From NCBI GenBank assembly GCA_002726205.1, contig PBSL01000003.1:52050-116049 (forward strand): 64,000 nucleotides of DNA, read 5' to 3'. Every line of letters starts with the position of its first letter. The stretch's first letter is position 1. The notes under the pieces were generated by a model. That model was not told where the DNA came from. It did not search any database and saw only the letters and a program-made list of their open reading frames with translations. Made by a program: the position numbers and the translations under genes. Origin of the DNA: Planctomycetaceae bacterium. GTDB lineage: Bacteria > Planctomycetota > Planctomycetia > Planctomycetales > Planctomycetaceae. This document shows, piece by piece, positions 54,614-63,114 of the stretch.

Positions 54614-55657
54614 ATGCCCGATTCCCCACTGCGATTTGGCCTGTTTGGTTCCGGCGACTTCGGACCGCAGTTCGCCCGTTACATCGACGAACTGGGCGAC
54701 CTGGTTGCCCTTAGCGACCCCGACCCCGAAAGCCGGACCCGCTTTCACGAGACCACCGGACTGGAAGTGACCGAGTACGACAACCACGAAGCGTTGATTG
54801 CCGGCGAGGAGATCGATGTGGTGGCGATCACCAGTCCGAATCACACCCACTGCGAGATCGCCGTGGCAGCGGCCCAGGCTGGCAAACACGTCTACTGCGA
54901 GAAGGCAATGGCCAACACGGTGCCCGAGTGCTGGCAGATGGTGCGGGCCTGTCGCGAGGCGGGCGTGCGGCTGATGGTCGGCCACAAGCGACGGCTACGG
55001 CCACCGTGGGGACGGATGATCGAGCTGCGGGAACAACTCGGGGCACCCCTGGCCATCACGTCGTGCGCTTACCACGACGCGCGGCAATACGATCACCAGG
55101 GCTGGTGGACCCGCCGCGAGGCCTGTGGCGGCCTGCTGCCGGTGATCGGTGTTCACATCATCGACTGGATGCGAGCCATGTGCGGCGACGTAGCCACCGT
55201 GCGGGCCGTCTCGCCCCCACAGGTCGACACCCGCTACGACTTCCCCGACACGATGCACGTCACGCTGACGTTTCATTCCGGCGCCGTCGCCACCCTGGCC
55301 GCATCGCTGGTCTTCCCGGCGTGGAAATTCCGCGAGGCCGGTGGACCGATCGTGATGTTCGAAAACGGCGGCTTGAGATTCGAACCCTTCATGGACCACC
55401 TCGACATTTCCTGGCAACACCGCGACGATCCGACAGCGCACCATGAACGATTCGACGACCTGGGCTTCGACCACGCCTACCGCCTGGAACTGGGCGACTT
55501 CGTCAAGTGGATCGACGACGAGTCGTACCAGGGATGCCTGGGCTGGGAGGAGGGTCTGCGGTGTGTCGAGGTGATGGAGGCCGCCGACCGTTCGGCAGTC
55601 TCCGGCGGTGAACTGCTCTCGCTGCCGCTGTATCCGGAACTGGAGGATCAGACGTGA
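54614..55657 (+). CDS. Gfo/Idh/MocA-family oxidoreductase
   Basis: The 347-residue protein begins with a Rossmann motif (FGLFGSGDFGPQFARYI) and has VVAITSPNHTHCEIAVAAAQ and the EKAMA segment with catalytic Lys. Its C-terminal domain (HVTLTFHSGAVATLAASL) is the usual alpha/beta fold. It likely oxidises a sugar or sugar acid for the pathway of this operon. The stop codon overlaps the downstream MFS start (ATGA-type coupling). Confidence 0.92.
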   Translation: MPDSPLRFGLFGSGDFGPQFARYIDELGDLVALSDPDPESRTRFHETTGLEVTEYDNHEALIAGEEIDVVAITSPNHTHCEIAVAAAQAGKHVYCEKAMANTVPECWQMVRACREAGVRLMVGHKRRLRPPWGRMIELREQLGAPLAITSCAYHDARQYDHQGWWTRREACGGLLPVIGVHIIDWMRAMCGDVATVRAVSPPQVDTRYDFPDTMHVTLTFHSGAVATLAASLVFPAWKFREAGGPIVMFENGGLRFEPFMDHLDISWQHRDDPTAHHERFDDLGFDHAYRLELGDFVKWIDDESYQGCLGWEEGLRCVEVMEAADRSAVSGGELLSLPLYPELEDQT

Positions 55658-57024
55658 GACCGGTCGACAACAGCAGTCCCGGCACGCCCGATCGCTGGTA
55701 CCTGCTCTCCTACGTCGCCACGACCTACTTCGCGATCTACGCTCACCGGAACCTGATCAACTACATCCAGCCCTCGCTGATGGCATCAATCGGCGACGGG
55801 GGCCTGGGTCTCGACGAGTCACAGCTGGCATGGGTCGGCCCGGCCTGGCAGTTGCCTTACTGTTTCTCCCAGCTGTTTGCCGGTTATCTCTCGGACCGCT
55901 TCTCGCGTCGCCGCGTGATTCTCTGGAGCCTGCTGGCCAGTTCAGCTTGCCTGGCCGCGATGGGCCTGGTCAGCAACCTGTCTGAGTTACTCGTGGGCCG
56001 TGCGCTGCTGGGGCTGGCCCAGGCCTGTTCGGTACCGGCAATGGCCGGTGCGATCGCCGACTGTTTCCGGCCGCACACCCGCTCGAAAGCGATGGCTTTC
56101 TACCTGTTCAGCTACAACGCCGCGGTGATCGTCGCCGGCAAGTACGGTGGTGCGATTGCCGATCTGCCGGCCCAGCACATACCCGGCACCCCCGCATCCT
56201 GGTCGATCCACGGCTGGCGGTTGTCTCACTTCATCTTCGCCGCCGGGGGGTTGCTCGCCTGGGTGGTACTGCTGAAGGTGCTTCGCGAGCCGGTTCGGAC
56301 CGAGCGACGCGAGCATCACGGGCTGGGCACCACGGGCGGATCGATCTGGCAGACTCTTGGCCAGGTCTTCCGTGTCCCCTCCTTCCACCTGATGTACCTG
56401 GTGTTTTGCTGCGCGGGCATCGTGATCCAGCTCTCACGGTTCTGGTTTCCCCAGCGGTTCTACAAGATATTCCACGAATCGCTGGGTTGGAACCAGGAGG
56501 ACATCGGCAGTTTCTCGACCTTCTGGATCCAGATCGGCAGCATGACCGGACTGCTGCTTGGTGGCCTGCTGGCCGATCGACTGGTGCGGCAGACCTTTCG
56601 CGGCCGGGTCTGGGTGCAACTGGCCGGCTGGCTGCTGCTGACACCCTGCCTGGTGGTGATCGGCACCCAGCAAAGCCCGCTGATCCTGCGAGTGGCCATG
56701 CTGTTGATGGGACTGGGGCTGGGAGCCTTCCAGGCCAACTTCTGGACCGCGTCGTTCGACGTGATCGACCCGGCGGCCCGCTCAACGGCCATCGGTTTGT
56801 TCAACCTCTCGTCAGGCCTGCTGGTCTCGACATGGATCGACCCGTTTCTCGGCTGGCTCGAAGCCGACGCCCAGCAGCAGGGCGAGTCAATTCTCGGTAC
56901 CGTGATCGTGTCGGTCTCGGGTGTCGGCGTCGCAGCCATCGCGCTGCTGGTCGCGTTGCTCTGGTGGACACTGCCCCGCGACCACATCAATCACGACAGC
57001 AAACCCCCCGATGTCACTCCCTGA
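55654..57024 (+). CDS. MFS transporter, last gene of the sugar-acid operon
   Basis: The 456-residue protein has about 12 membrane helices with the MFS motif GYLSDRFSRRRVILWSLLA after helix 2. It resembles the sugar-acid or anion-proton symporters of the family (NLINYIQPSLM at helix 1). Two MFS genes flank this operon, one at each end, suggesting either two substrates or import and export. The gene is translationally coupled to the oxidoreductase. Confidence 0.9.
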   Translation: MRPVDNSSPGTPDRWYLLSYVATTYFAIYAHRNLINYIQPSLMASIGDGGLGLDESQLAWVGPAWQLPYCFSQLFAGYLSDRFSRRRVILWSLLASSACLAAMGLVSNLSELLVGRALLGLAQACSVPAMAGAIADCFRPHTRSKAMAFYLFSYNAAVIVAGKYGGAIADLPAQHIPGTPASWSIHGWRLSHFIFAAGGLLAWVVLLKVLREPVRTERREHHGLGTTGGSIWQTLGQVFRVPSFHLMYLVFCCAGIVIQLSRFWFPQRFYKIFHESLGWNQEDIGSFSTFWIQIGSMTGLLLGGLLADRLVRQTFRGRVWVQLAGWLLLTPCLVVIGTQQSPLILRVAMLLMGLGLGAFQANFWTASFDVIDPAARSTAIGLFNLSSGLLVSTWIDPFLGWLEADAQQQGESILGTVIVSVSGVGVAAIALLVALLWWTLPRDHINHDSKPPDVTP

Positions 57025-57054
57025 ACGGCCAGGCCTCGGGTCCTCGTAACGGCC

Positions 57055-57083
57055 TTGCCCTCTCGCGGGCACCGCGTGACAAT
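57055..57083 (+). promoter_or_regulatory. Sigma70-like promoter for the terpene-cyclase-fold gene
   Basis: TTGCCC (57055-57060) and GACAAT (57078-57083) are 17 bases apart and end 32 bases before the ATG at 57116. Confidence 0.45.
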
Positions 57084-57115
57084 GGCGAGTCTCCAGGACA
57101 AGAGGACGTTGATTG

Positions 57116-58150
57116 ATGCGTTTGCTCATCACGCTGCTGTTGTCGGCGATTGTCGTCGGCCCCGGATCGTCTCGGCTCGAGGCGGCTCGCAAACAAAAAG
57201 ACCCCAACGTCACGCGGGCAATCAACAAGTCGCTTGAGTACCTGAAGCGGGAACAACGACGGCAGGGGTACTGGGAAGCCCGTGGAGGCCAGTACCGCGT
57301 GGCCATGACCGCCCTGGCCGGCACCGCGATGCTCTCGGAAGGTTCGACCACGACCACCGGCAAGTACGGTCGGCAAATCCAGCTTGCCGTGGATTTCCTG
57401 GTCGACCAGTCCCGCAGCAGCGGCCTGATCGGCTACAAGAGTGACTACCGCTACACCTACGGCCACGGCTTCTCGATGCTGTTTCTCTCGCAGGTCTACG
57501 GCGAGGAGGAGGATGCCGAGCGGCGACGGAAGCTGAAGCAGGTGCTCAAGAAGGCCGTCGTGTTTTCGGCCAAGGCCCAGACCACCCGCGGCGGCTGGGG
57601 TTACGTCTCGGCCAAGGACGGCAGCGACTTCGACGAGGGTTCAACCTGCATCACGCAGGTGCAGGGCCTGAGAGCCTGCCGCAACGCGGGCATACCCGTC
57701 CCCAAGGAAATCATCGACAGGGCACAAAAGTACATCCGCGACTGCATGACGCCGGATGGAGGCATTCGTTACCGCTTCGGACAAAGTGGCGGGGCCCGGC
57801 CACCGATCACCGCCGCCGCCGTCGCCTGCATGTTCAATTCGGGCCAGTACGACACCGACCAGGTCAAGAAGATGATGGCCTACTGCGAAAAGAATGTCTG
57901 GCCCGGTCGAGGCGTGACCAGCCGGTTCGGCCACTGGCATTACACCCACTACTACTTCTCGCAGGTCATGTACCGTTCGGGCGAAGAGAAGTGGCAGAAA
58001 TACTCCGACGCGATCAAGAAACAGCTGCTGAGGACCCAGTCGAGTTCGGGAGCCTGGATGGAAGGCTACATCGGACCGGTCTACACGACGTCGATCAACG
58101 CGACGATTCTCCAGCTGGAAAACGGCTACCTGCCGATCTACCAGCGGTAA
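57116..58150 (+). CDS. Secreted prenyltransferase/squalene-oxidase-repeat protein
   Basis: The 344-residue protein has a signal peptide (LITLLLSAIVVGPGSSRLEA) and a single (alpha/alpha)6-type fold with the repeats of the terpene-cyclase/prenyltransferase superfamily: INKSLEYLKREQRRQGYW, TTRGGWGYVSAKDGSDFDE and QSSSGAWMEGYIGPVYTTS. The planctomycete secreted members are thought to bind substrates without the DxDD catalytic motif, which is absent here. It probably acts in the periplasm; its partner is unknown. GAGGA about ten bases before the ATG supports the start, and a TTG codon sits just ahead of it. Confidence 0.8.
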   Translation: MRLLITLLLSAIVVGPGSSRLEAARKQKDPNVTRAINKSLEYLKREQRRQGYWEARGGQYRVAMTALAGTAMLSEGSTTTTGKYGRQIQLAVDFLVDQSRSSGLIGYKSDYRYTYGHGFSMLFLSQVYGEEEDAERRRKLKQVLKKAVVFSAKAQTTRGGWGYVSAKDGSDFDEGSTCITQVQGLRACRNAGIPVPKEIIDRAQKYIRDCMTPDGGIRYRFGQSGGARPPITAAAVACMFNSGQYDTDQVKKMMAYCEKNVWPGRGVTSRFGHWHYTHYYFSQVMYRSGEEKWQKYSDAIKKQLLRTQSSSGAWMEGYIGPVYTTSINATILQLENGYLPIYQR

Positions 58151-58382
58151 CCCGACCCGCGTCACGGCTCGGCCCGGAAGCCACCCGCAGATCGTCTTCT
58201 ACACGATGCTGCTGCTCGGGCTGGACGTCCTCTGCGAGGCCCGTGGCACCGACCGCTGGCGGCGGCTTGGCTTCGCTGTCACCGCCTGCCTGGTCACGAT
58301 CGTGGTCGGCCGACTGAGGCATCGCCGCGACCCGGCGAACGCGCAGACTCCCCGTTGCCGCAAGCCGCGACACGGGTGGCTG

Positions 58383-58412
58383 TTGTCCCCTGTCCGGAAT
58401 GTCCGATACAAT
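58383..58412 (+). promoter_or_regulatory. Sigma70-like promoter for the DUF1501 gene at 58446
   Basis: TTGTCC (58383-58388) and TACAAT (58407-58412) are 18 bases apart, 34 bases before the ATG. The surrounding 58151-58445 gap is the longest between called genes; its plus-strand frame contains one hydrophobic stretch (GFAVTACLVTIVV), but I see no convincing gene in it. Confidence 0.5.
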
Positions 58413-58445
58413 ACGGGGCGTCCTGGTTCTCGAGAACACCCCGAC

Positions 58446-59840
58446 ATGCTCGACCTGGTAACCGGCACAGCGCAGCGTGGCCGCGGTGGGATCACCCGCC
58501 GCGATGCACTCTCGGTCGGTTCGCTGGGCCTGGGAGGACTGGGACTGGGCAGCCTGCAGTTGTCGTCACTCCTGCGGGCCCGGGCCGCCTCGACCAACAC
58601 AGTCCGTGACAAGTCGATCGTCCTGCTGTTCCTGACCGGTGGTCCCAGCCAGATCGAAACCTTCGACCCGAAGATGACGGCTCCGGCCGAAGTCCGCAGC
58701 GTCAACGGCGAACTGACCACCAGCCTGCCGGGCGTGACCTTCGGGGGAACCTTCCCGCGGCTGTCCCGGTTTGCCGACCGCATGGCAATCGTCCGATCTT
58801 TTACGCACGGCAATGCCAACCACACCGGAGGCGCCCAGGACGTGATGCGGGGCGGGACCGGGAACCAGGTCGGCATGGGCTCGATCGCGACACGCCTGCG
58901 CGGCACCAATCACCCGCGGACAGGAATGCCCACCCAGGTCTACGTCAGCCACCAGGAGCCGGACCCGCAGTTCAACAAGGAGCGACTGCGGCTGCTCGAA
59001 GCGGCCGGGGCCGGGGAACTGGGCGCCGCCTATGCCCCGTTCGATCCACTGGGCGACGGACCGGTCAACCAGAACCTCACGCTGAACATCCCCCGCAACC
59101 GCCTCTCCGACCGACGCTCGCTGCGGCAATCGCTCGATCGACTCGCCCGCCAGACCGACGCGAAAGGGGTGATGGAAGGGATGGATCGGTTCGAGCAACA
59201 GGCCTTCAACCTCCTGCTCGGCCAGGGCCGCCGGGCCTTTGATCTCTCCAACGAGGATCCTGCACTGGTCCGCCGCTACGACACCGGACAATTCAACACG
59301 GCGCTGCGGGTCAAGACCCGCTACTCGACACTCGGTCGCCAACTGCTGTTGGCACGGCGTCTCTGCGAGGCCGGTTGCGGCTTCATCACGGTCCACAACC
59401 CGGGCTGGGACATGCACGGTGGCACCACCCAGTTCAACATCCCCTTCGGCATGGAACGGCTGGGCCGGCCCGTCGACCAGGCCGTCAGCGTGTTTCTCGA
59501 GGACCTGCAGCAACGCGGGCTCTCCGACAAGGTGCTGCTGATCATCACCGGCGAATTCGGGCGGACGCCGAAGGTCAAGCCCGATGGCGGCCGCGATCAC
59601 TGGCCCCGGCTGAGTACCCTGGCGTTTGCCGGAGGAGGGCTGCCGATGGGCCAGGTGATCGGTCAGTCGAATCGCAACGCCGGAGAACCCGCCACCCGGC
59701 CCGTCTCGCCCCGGGACCTGTTCGGCACGGTTCTGGCCACGATGTTCAACGTCGGTGCGCTGAGGCTTTTGCCCGACGTGCCTCGCGATGTTGCCCGGCT
59801 CGTCGAAGGCGCCCGGCCGATTCCTGAACTGGTCGGCTAG
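58446..59840 (+). CDS. DUF1501 protein, Tat-exported
   Basis: The 464-residue protein starts with a twin-arginine-type signal (TRRDALSVGSLGLGGLGLG) and has DUF1501 landmarks LLFLTGGPSQIETFDPK, HTGGAQDVMRGGTG and GEFGRTPKV. It stands alone and is not paired with a DUF1549/1553 gene as the others are. A sulfatase-like fold is expected; no substrate is known. Confidence 0.92.
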   Translation: MLDLVTGTAQRGRGGITRRDALSVGSLGLGGLGLGSLQLSSLLRARAASTNTVRDKSIVLLFLTGGPSQIETFDPKMTAPAEVRSVNGELTTSLPGVTFGGTFPRLSRFADRMAIVRSFTHGNANHTGGAQDVMRGGTGNQVGMGSIATRLRGTNHPRTGMPTQVYVSHQEPDPQFNKERLRLLEAAGAGELGAAYAPFDPLGDGPVNQNLTLNIPRNRLSDRRSLRQSLDRLARQTDAKGVMEGMDRFEQQAFNLLLGQGRRAFDLSNEDPALVRRYDTGQFNTALRVKTRYSTLGRQLLLARRLCEAGCGFITVHNPGWDMHGGTTQFNIPFGMERLGRPVDQAVSVFLEDLQQRGLSDKVLLIITGEFGRTPKVKPDGGRDHWPRLSTLAFAGGGLPMGQVIGQSNRNAGEPATRPVSPRDLFGTVLATMFNVGALRLLPDVPRDVARLVEGARPIPELVG

Positions 59841-59858
59841 AGCCGCTCGCCGGCAGCG

Positions 59859-59888
59859 TTGCCCGCGGCCTCCGGACCGGGCTATCCT
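59859..59888 (+). promoter_or_regulatory. Sigma70-like promoter for the SDR gene
   Basis: TTGCCC (59859-59864) and TATCCT (59883-59888) are 18 bases apart, 57 bases before the ATG at 59945. Confidence 0.4.
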
Positions 59889-59944
59889 GTGTCGCCCCGC
59901 AGGGGCTGGTTGCCACTTCACACGAGACCAGGAGCAGACTGGGC

Positions 59945-60733
59945 ATGGGAATTCTGGATCGGTTCAAACTCGATGGCCGGATTGCACTCGTTACCGCCGG
60001 CTCGGGACCGCAGTTCGGCAGCAGCCTGACCGAGGGCCTGGCCGAGGCGGGGGCGACGGTGATCTCGGCATCGCGATCGCTGGAGCGAAACGAGGAATTC
60101 GCCGCGGGACTTCGTGAACGGGGACACGACGTTCATGCAGCACAGGTCGACATCACCGACGTCGATTCGATTCGCGCGCTGCACGATACGGTCATCGCCG
60201 CGCACGGAACGCTCGACGTACTGGTCAACAGTGCCCTGGCTCGCGATGGCCACGCGGGCGCGTTCGAGGAACAGACACCGGAAATGATCGGCCGCTCGGC
60301 GGCAGGCGACTTTACCGGACTGTTCGCCATTTGCCAGGCCTTTCTTCCTGACATGGTGGCCCAGGGCCGCGGCTCGATCATCAACATCTCGAGCATCTAC
60401 GGAGTGGTGGGCAACGACCCGACGATCTACCAGGGAACCGACATGAAGCAGCCGGGCACCTACACGTTCGTCAAGGCCGGCATGATCAACTTCACCCGCT
60501 ACCTGGCCAGCTACTATGGCAAGCAGGGGGTGCGGGCCAACTGCATCAGCCCGGGCGGTTACTTCAACGACCAGCCCGAGGCGTTTGTCGAGGCCTACAC
60601 GCAGCGGGTCCCGATCGGACGGATGTTGCACAACGAGGACATCAAGGGAGCGATCGTCTACCTGGCCTCGGACGCCTCGGAATACGTCAGCGGTCAGAAC
60701 CTGCTGGTTGACGGGGGCTGGACGGCGGTCTAG
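59945..60733 (+). CDS. Short-chain dehydrogenase/reductase
   Basis: The 262-residue protein has a cofactor motif TAGSGPQFGSS (a variant of TGxxxGIG), the DVLVNSA strand, catalytic Ser in INISSIYG and the Tyr173/Lys177 pair in YTFVK. The end (YVSGQNLLVDGGW) is typical of classical SDRs. The substrate is probably a sugar acid or related alcohol, as in many solitary planctomycete SDRs. It is convergent with the DUF1549/1553 gene, 25 bases apart. Confidence 0.93.
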   Translation: MGILDRFKLDGRIALVTAGSGPQFGSSLTEGLAEAGATVISASRSLERNEEFAAGLRERGHDVHAAQVDITDVDSIRALHDTVIAAHGTLDVLVNSALARDGHAGAFEEQTPEMIGRSAAGDFTGLFAICQAFLPDMVAQGRGSIINISSIYGVVGNDPTIYQGTDMKQPGTYTFVKAGMINFTRYLASYYGKQGVRANCISPGGYFNDQPEAFVEAYTQRVPIGRMLHNEDIKGAIVYLASDASEYVSGQNLLVDGGWTAV

Positions 60734-60758
60734 CCGAACGCCGTGGCCTGTTGGATCG

Positions 60759-62963
60759 CTACTCGATGTAGATGAACTCGTCGAGATTGAACAACACCAG
60801 GCAGTAGTCAGCCAGCGTTTCATCGAACCCGACCTCGCCTCGCTCCAGAAAGGCCCGTCCCAGCGACAGTTCGTCGGGACCGGGACCACGGCCCAACGCC
60901 AGCCGATACGCCCGCTCAACGACAGCCACCGGTGCCGATCCAACCTCGGACTGAAGCCGTCGAGCGAATCCGCGGGCCAGGCGATCCAGCTCGGGACTGT
61001 TCAACAGCGTCAGGGCCTGGCCGGCGTGCGAACTCTGGTTTCGTCGTCCACAGCTGACCATCGTGCCCGGCGCATCAAAGTCCGACAGCAGCGGCGGCCG
61101 GTTGTTCCGCTTGACGAACAGGTAGATCGTCCGCCGGTTGTGCTGGAACGAATCGGGCTCGGCCTGCCAGCTGCCCTTGTACTGCAATGCGGCGATTTCC
61201 GGGGGCAGTGGCAACCGCACACCCGGCCCACCGCCGGCACGGTTCAACTGTCCACTGACAACCAACAGGCTGTCCCGCAGAATTTCGGCCTCCAGCCGCC
61301 TCCGCCGAGCCTTCCACAACCACTGGTTCTCCGGATCCGCGTCGTGGCCGCGGGGATTGACGAAGGTGCTGGATTGACGGTAGGTGGCCGAGAGCAGCAT
61401 CAGGCGGTGCAGGTGTTTCACGCGGCCGCCCGACGAGATCAATTCGGCGGCAAGCCAGTCGAGCAACTCGGGATGGGTGGCCGCGGCCCCCATGGCCCCG
61501 AAGTCGTTGGGCGTGGCAACAATGCCCTGTCCAAAGTGATGCTGCCAGAGCCGGTTGACGAACACCCGTGCTGTCAACGGATTCGATTCGGCAGCCAGCC
61601 ATTCCGCCAGCACCGTCCGGCGTCCGGTCGAGAGTTCAGAATCCTGCTCGCCAACCTCGTCGATCGCCGGGCGTCGCCTGCCTGCGATCGCCCGGGGCCG
61701 AACCGTTCTGCCCGGCGACACCATCACCACCGGAAAGGCCGGAAAGACCTCCTCGCCGCGATCCCGAACAACACCGCGAACCAGCAGATGTGTCGCCGGC
61801 ACCTTGCGACCCCGGTCCAGGATCGCCATCACTGAATCCACCGGCGGTGGTTCCCCGGCCAGCGTTTCCTGCAACCGTTTCTGTACGGCGAGGTACTCAC
61901 GTTGCTGATCGCCGACGAGGCTCTCGCGGATCTGTTTTTCACTGACCTGCAGCGCCTGCTCGGCCGCAGCGGCCAGGCGGGACTGATCGGGAGTTCGCTG
62001 AGCCGGATCGGTGGCCAATGCCATCCGCGATTCCCTGTCCAGCTTCTGCTTCCGCTCGGCAACGAGTCGCTCGCGGACGGGCTGCTCGATCACCTCGAGC
62101 TGTTTTCTCACTTCGTCGCGCTGCTGCATCCACTTCTTGCGGGCCTGTTCCCGCAGCGTGCGCTGGGTCGACGCCACGAGCGGGATGTCGACGGCCTGGC
62201 TGGCGGCAAAGAAGGCCTGCAGGCGATAGTAGTCGACCTGGGTGAGCGGATCGAACTTGTGGTCATGACAGCGTGCACAGCCGAACGTGACGCCAAGAAA
62301 AGCGGTTCCGACAGCGTCGACCATCTCGGTCATTCGCTCCTGGCGGTTTTTCGCGTCGTCCTGCTTGCCGGCATTCAACCGCAGCGGACCAAGCCGGTGC
62401 AGTCCCAGTGCCGCCAGGGCACCCCGGTCATCGGGAAACAGCTCGTCGGCGGCAATCTGCTCGCGGACGAATCGGCCAAACGGCTTGTCCTGGTTCAACG
62501 AGTCGATCGCCCAGTCACGGTATCGCCACGCATGCGGCCTGGGGTCGTCGTACTCGAAACCGTCACTGTCGGCAAAACGGACAACATCCAGCCAGTGCTG
62601 CGCCCAGCGTTCGCCGTAGGCGGGCGAGGCCAACAGGCGATCAACCAGCCGTTGCCAGGCGTCCGGTCGACGATCGGCCAGAAAGCGGTCGATTTCCGCG
62701 GGCGCCGGCGGCAGCCCGACCAGGTCAAAATACAGCCGGCGAACCTGGATCCGGCGAGACGCCGGCGGGGCCGGGGCAAGGTCGTGTTGCTCGAGTGTCC
62801 AGCCAATGAACGCATCGACGGGCGTCTGTGACCAGGCCGCATCTCGTGGCATCGGGACCGCGGGACGGGCCACCGGCCGAAACGCCCACTCGACTTCCTC
62901 GCCGCAAACGCAGACCTCCAGCGTGACCAACGCGAGCAGGAAAGCTGGAATGATACGGTGCAT
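60759..62963 (-). CDS. DUF1549-DUF1553 protein without the N-terminal haem domain
   Basis: The 734-residue protein has a signal peptide (MHRIIPAFLLALVTLEVCVC) and then DUF1549 (about 45-270, with FGCARCHDHKFDP, one CxxCH), a long coiled, charged linker (about 285-400) and DUF1553 (about 450-730). Unlike the protein at 13151 it lacks a PSCyt1 domain. GAGG upstream supports the start at 62963; the larger frame upstream is a shadow of the divergent DUF1501 gene. It faces DUF1501 across a 151-base divergent gap, the usual pairing rearranged head to head. Confidence 0.92.
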   Translation of the reverse strand: MHRIIPAFLLALVTLEVCVCGEEVEWAFRPVARPAVPMPRDAAWSQTPVDAFIGWTLEQHDLAPAPPASRRIQVRRLYFDLVGLPPAPAEIDRFLADRRPDAWQRLVDRLLASPAYGERWAQHWLDVVRFADSDGFEYDDPRPHAWRYRDWAIDSLNQDKPFGRFVREQIAADELFPDDRGALAALGLHRLGPLRLNAGKQDDAKNRQERMTEMVDAVGTAFLGVTFGCARCHDHKFDPLTQVDYYRLQAFFAASQAVDIPLVASTQRTLREQARKKWMQQRDEVRKQLEVIEQPVRERLVAERKQKLDRESRMALATDPAQRTPDQSRLAAAAEQALQVSEKQIRESLVGDQQREYLAVQKRLQETLAGEPPPVDSVMAILDRGRKVPATHLLVRGVVRDRGEEVFPAFPVVMVSPGRTVRPRAIAGRRRPAIDEVGEQDSELSTGRRTVLAEWLAAESNPLTARVFVNRLWQHHFGQGIVATPNDFGAMGAAATHPELLDWLAAELISSGGRVKHLHRLMLLSATYRQSSTFVNPRGHDADPENQWLWKARRRRLEAEILRDSLLVVSGQLNRAGGGPGVRLPLPPEIAALQYKGSWQAEPDSFQHNRRTIYLFVKRNNRPPLLSDFDAPGTMVSCGRRNQSSHAGQALTLLNSPELDRLARGFARRLQSEVGSAPVAVVERAYRLALGRGPGPDELSLGRAFLERGEVGFDETLADYCLVLFNLDEFIYIE

Positions 62964-63114
62964 TGATAAGCCTCGTCGGGAGGTCCCATTTTCCGGGGTA
63001 CCCGGGCGAGCGGTCAACCCGGGGTACAGTTTCGGTGGGTGTGCTGCGACCGACATCGGCAGCAACTCATGCCGCCTTCCGGCCGATTCCCTGCTCGGGT
63101 AGGCTATACCCACG

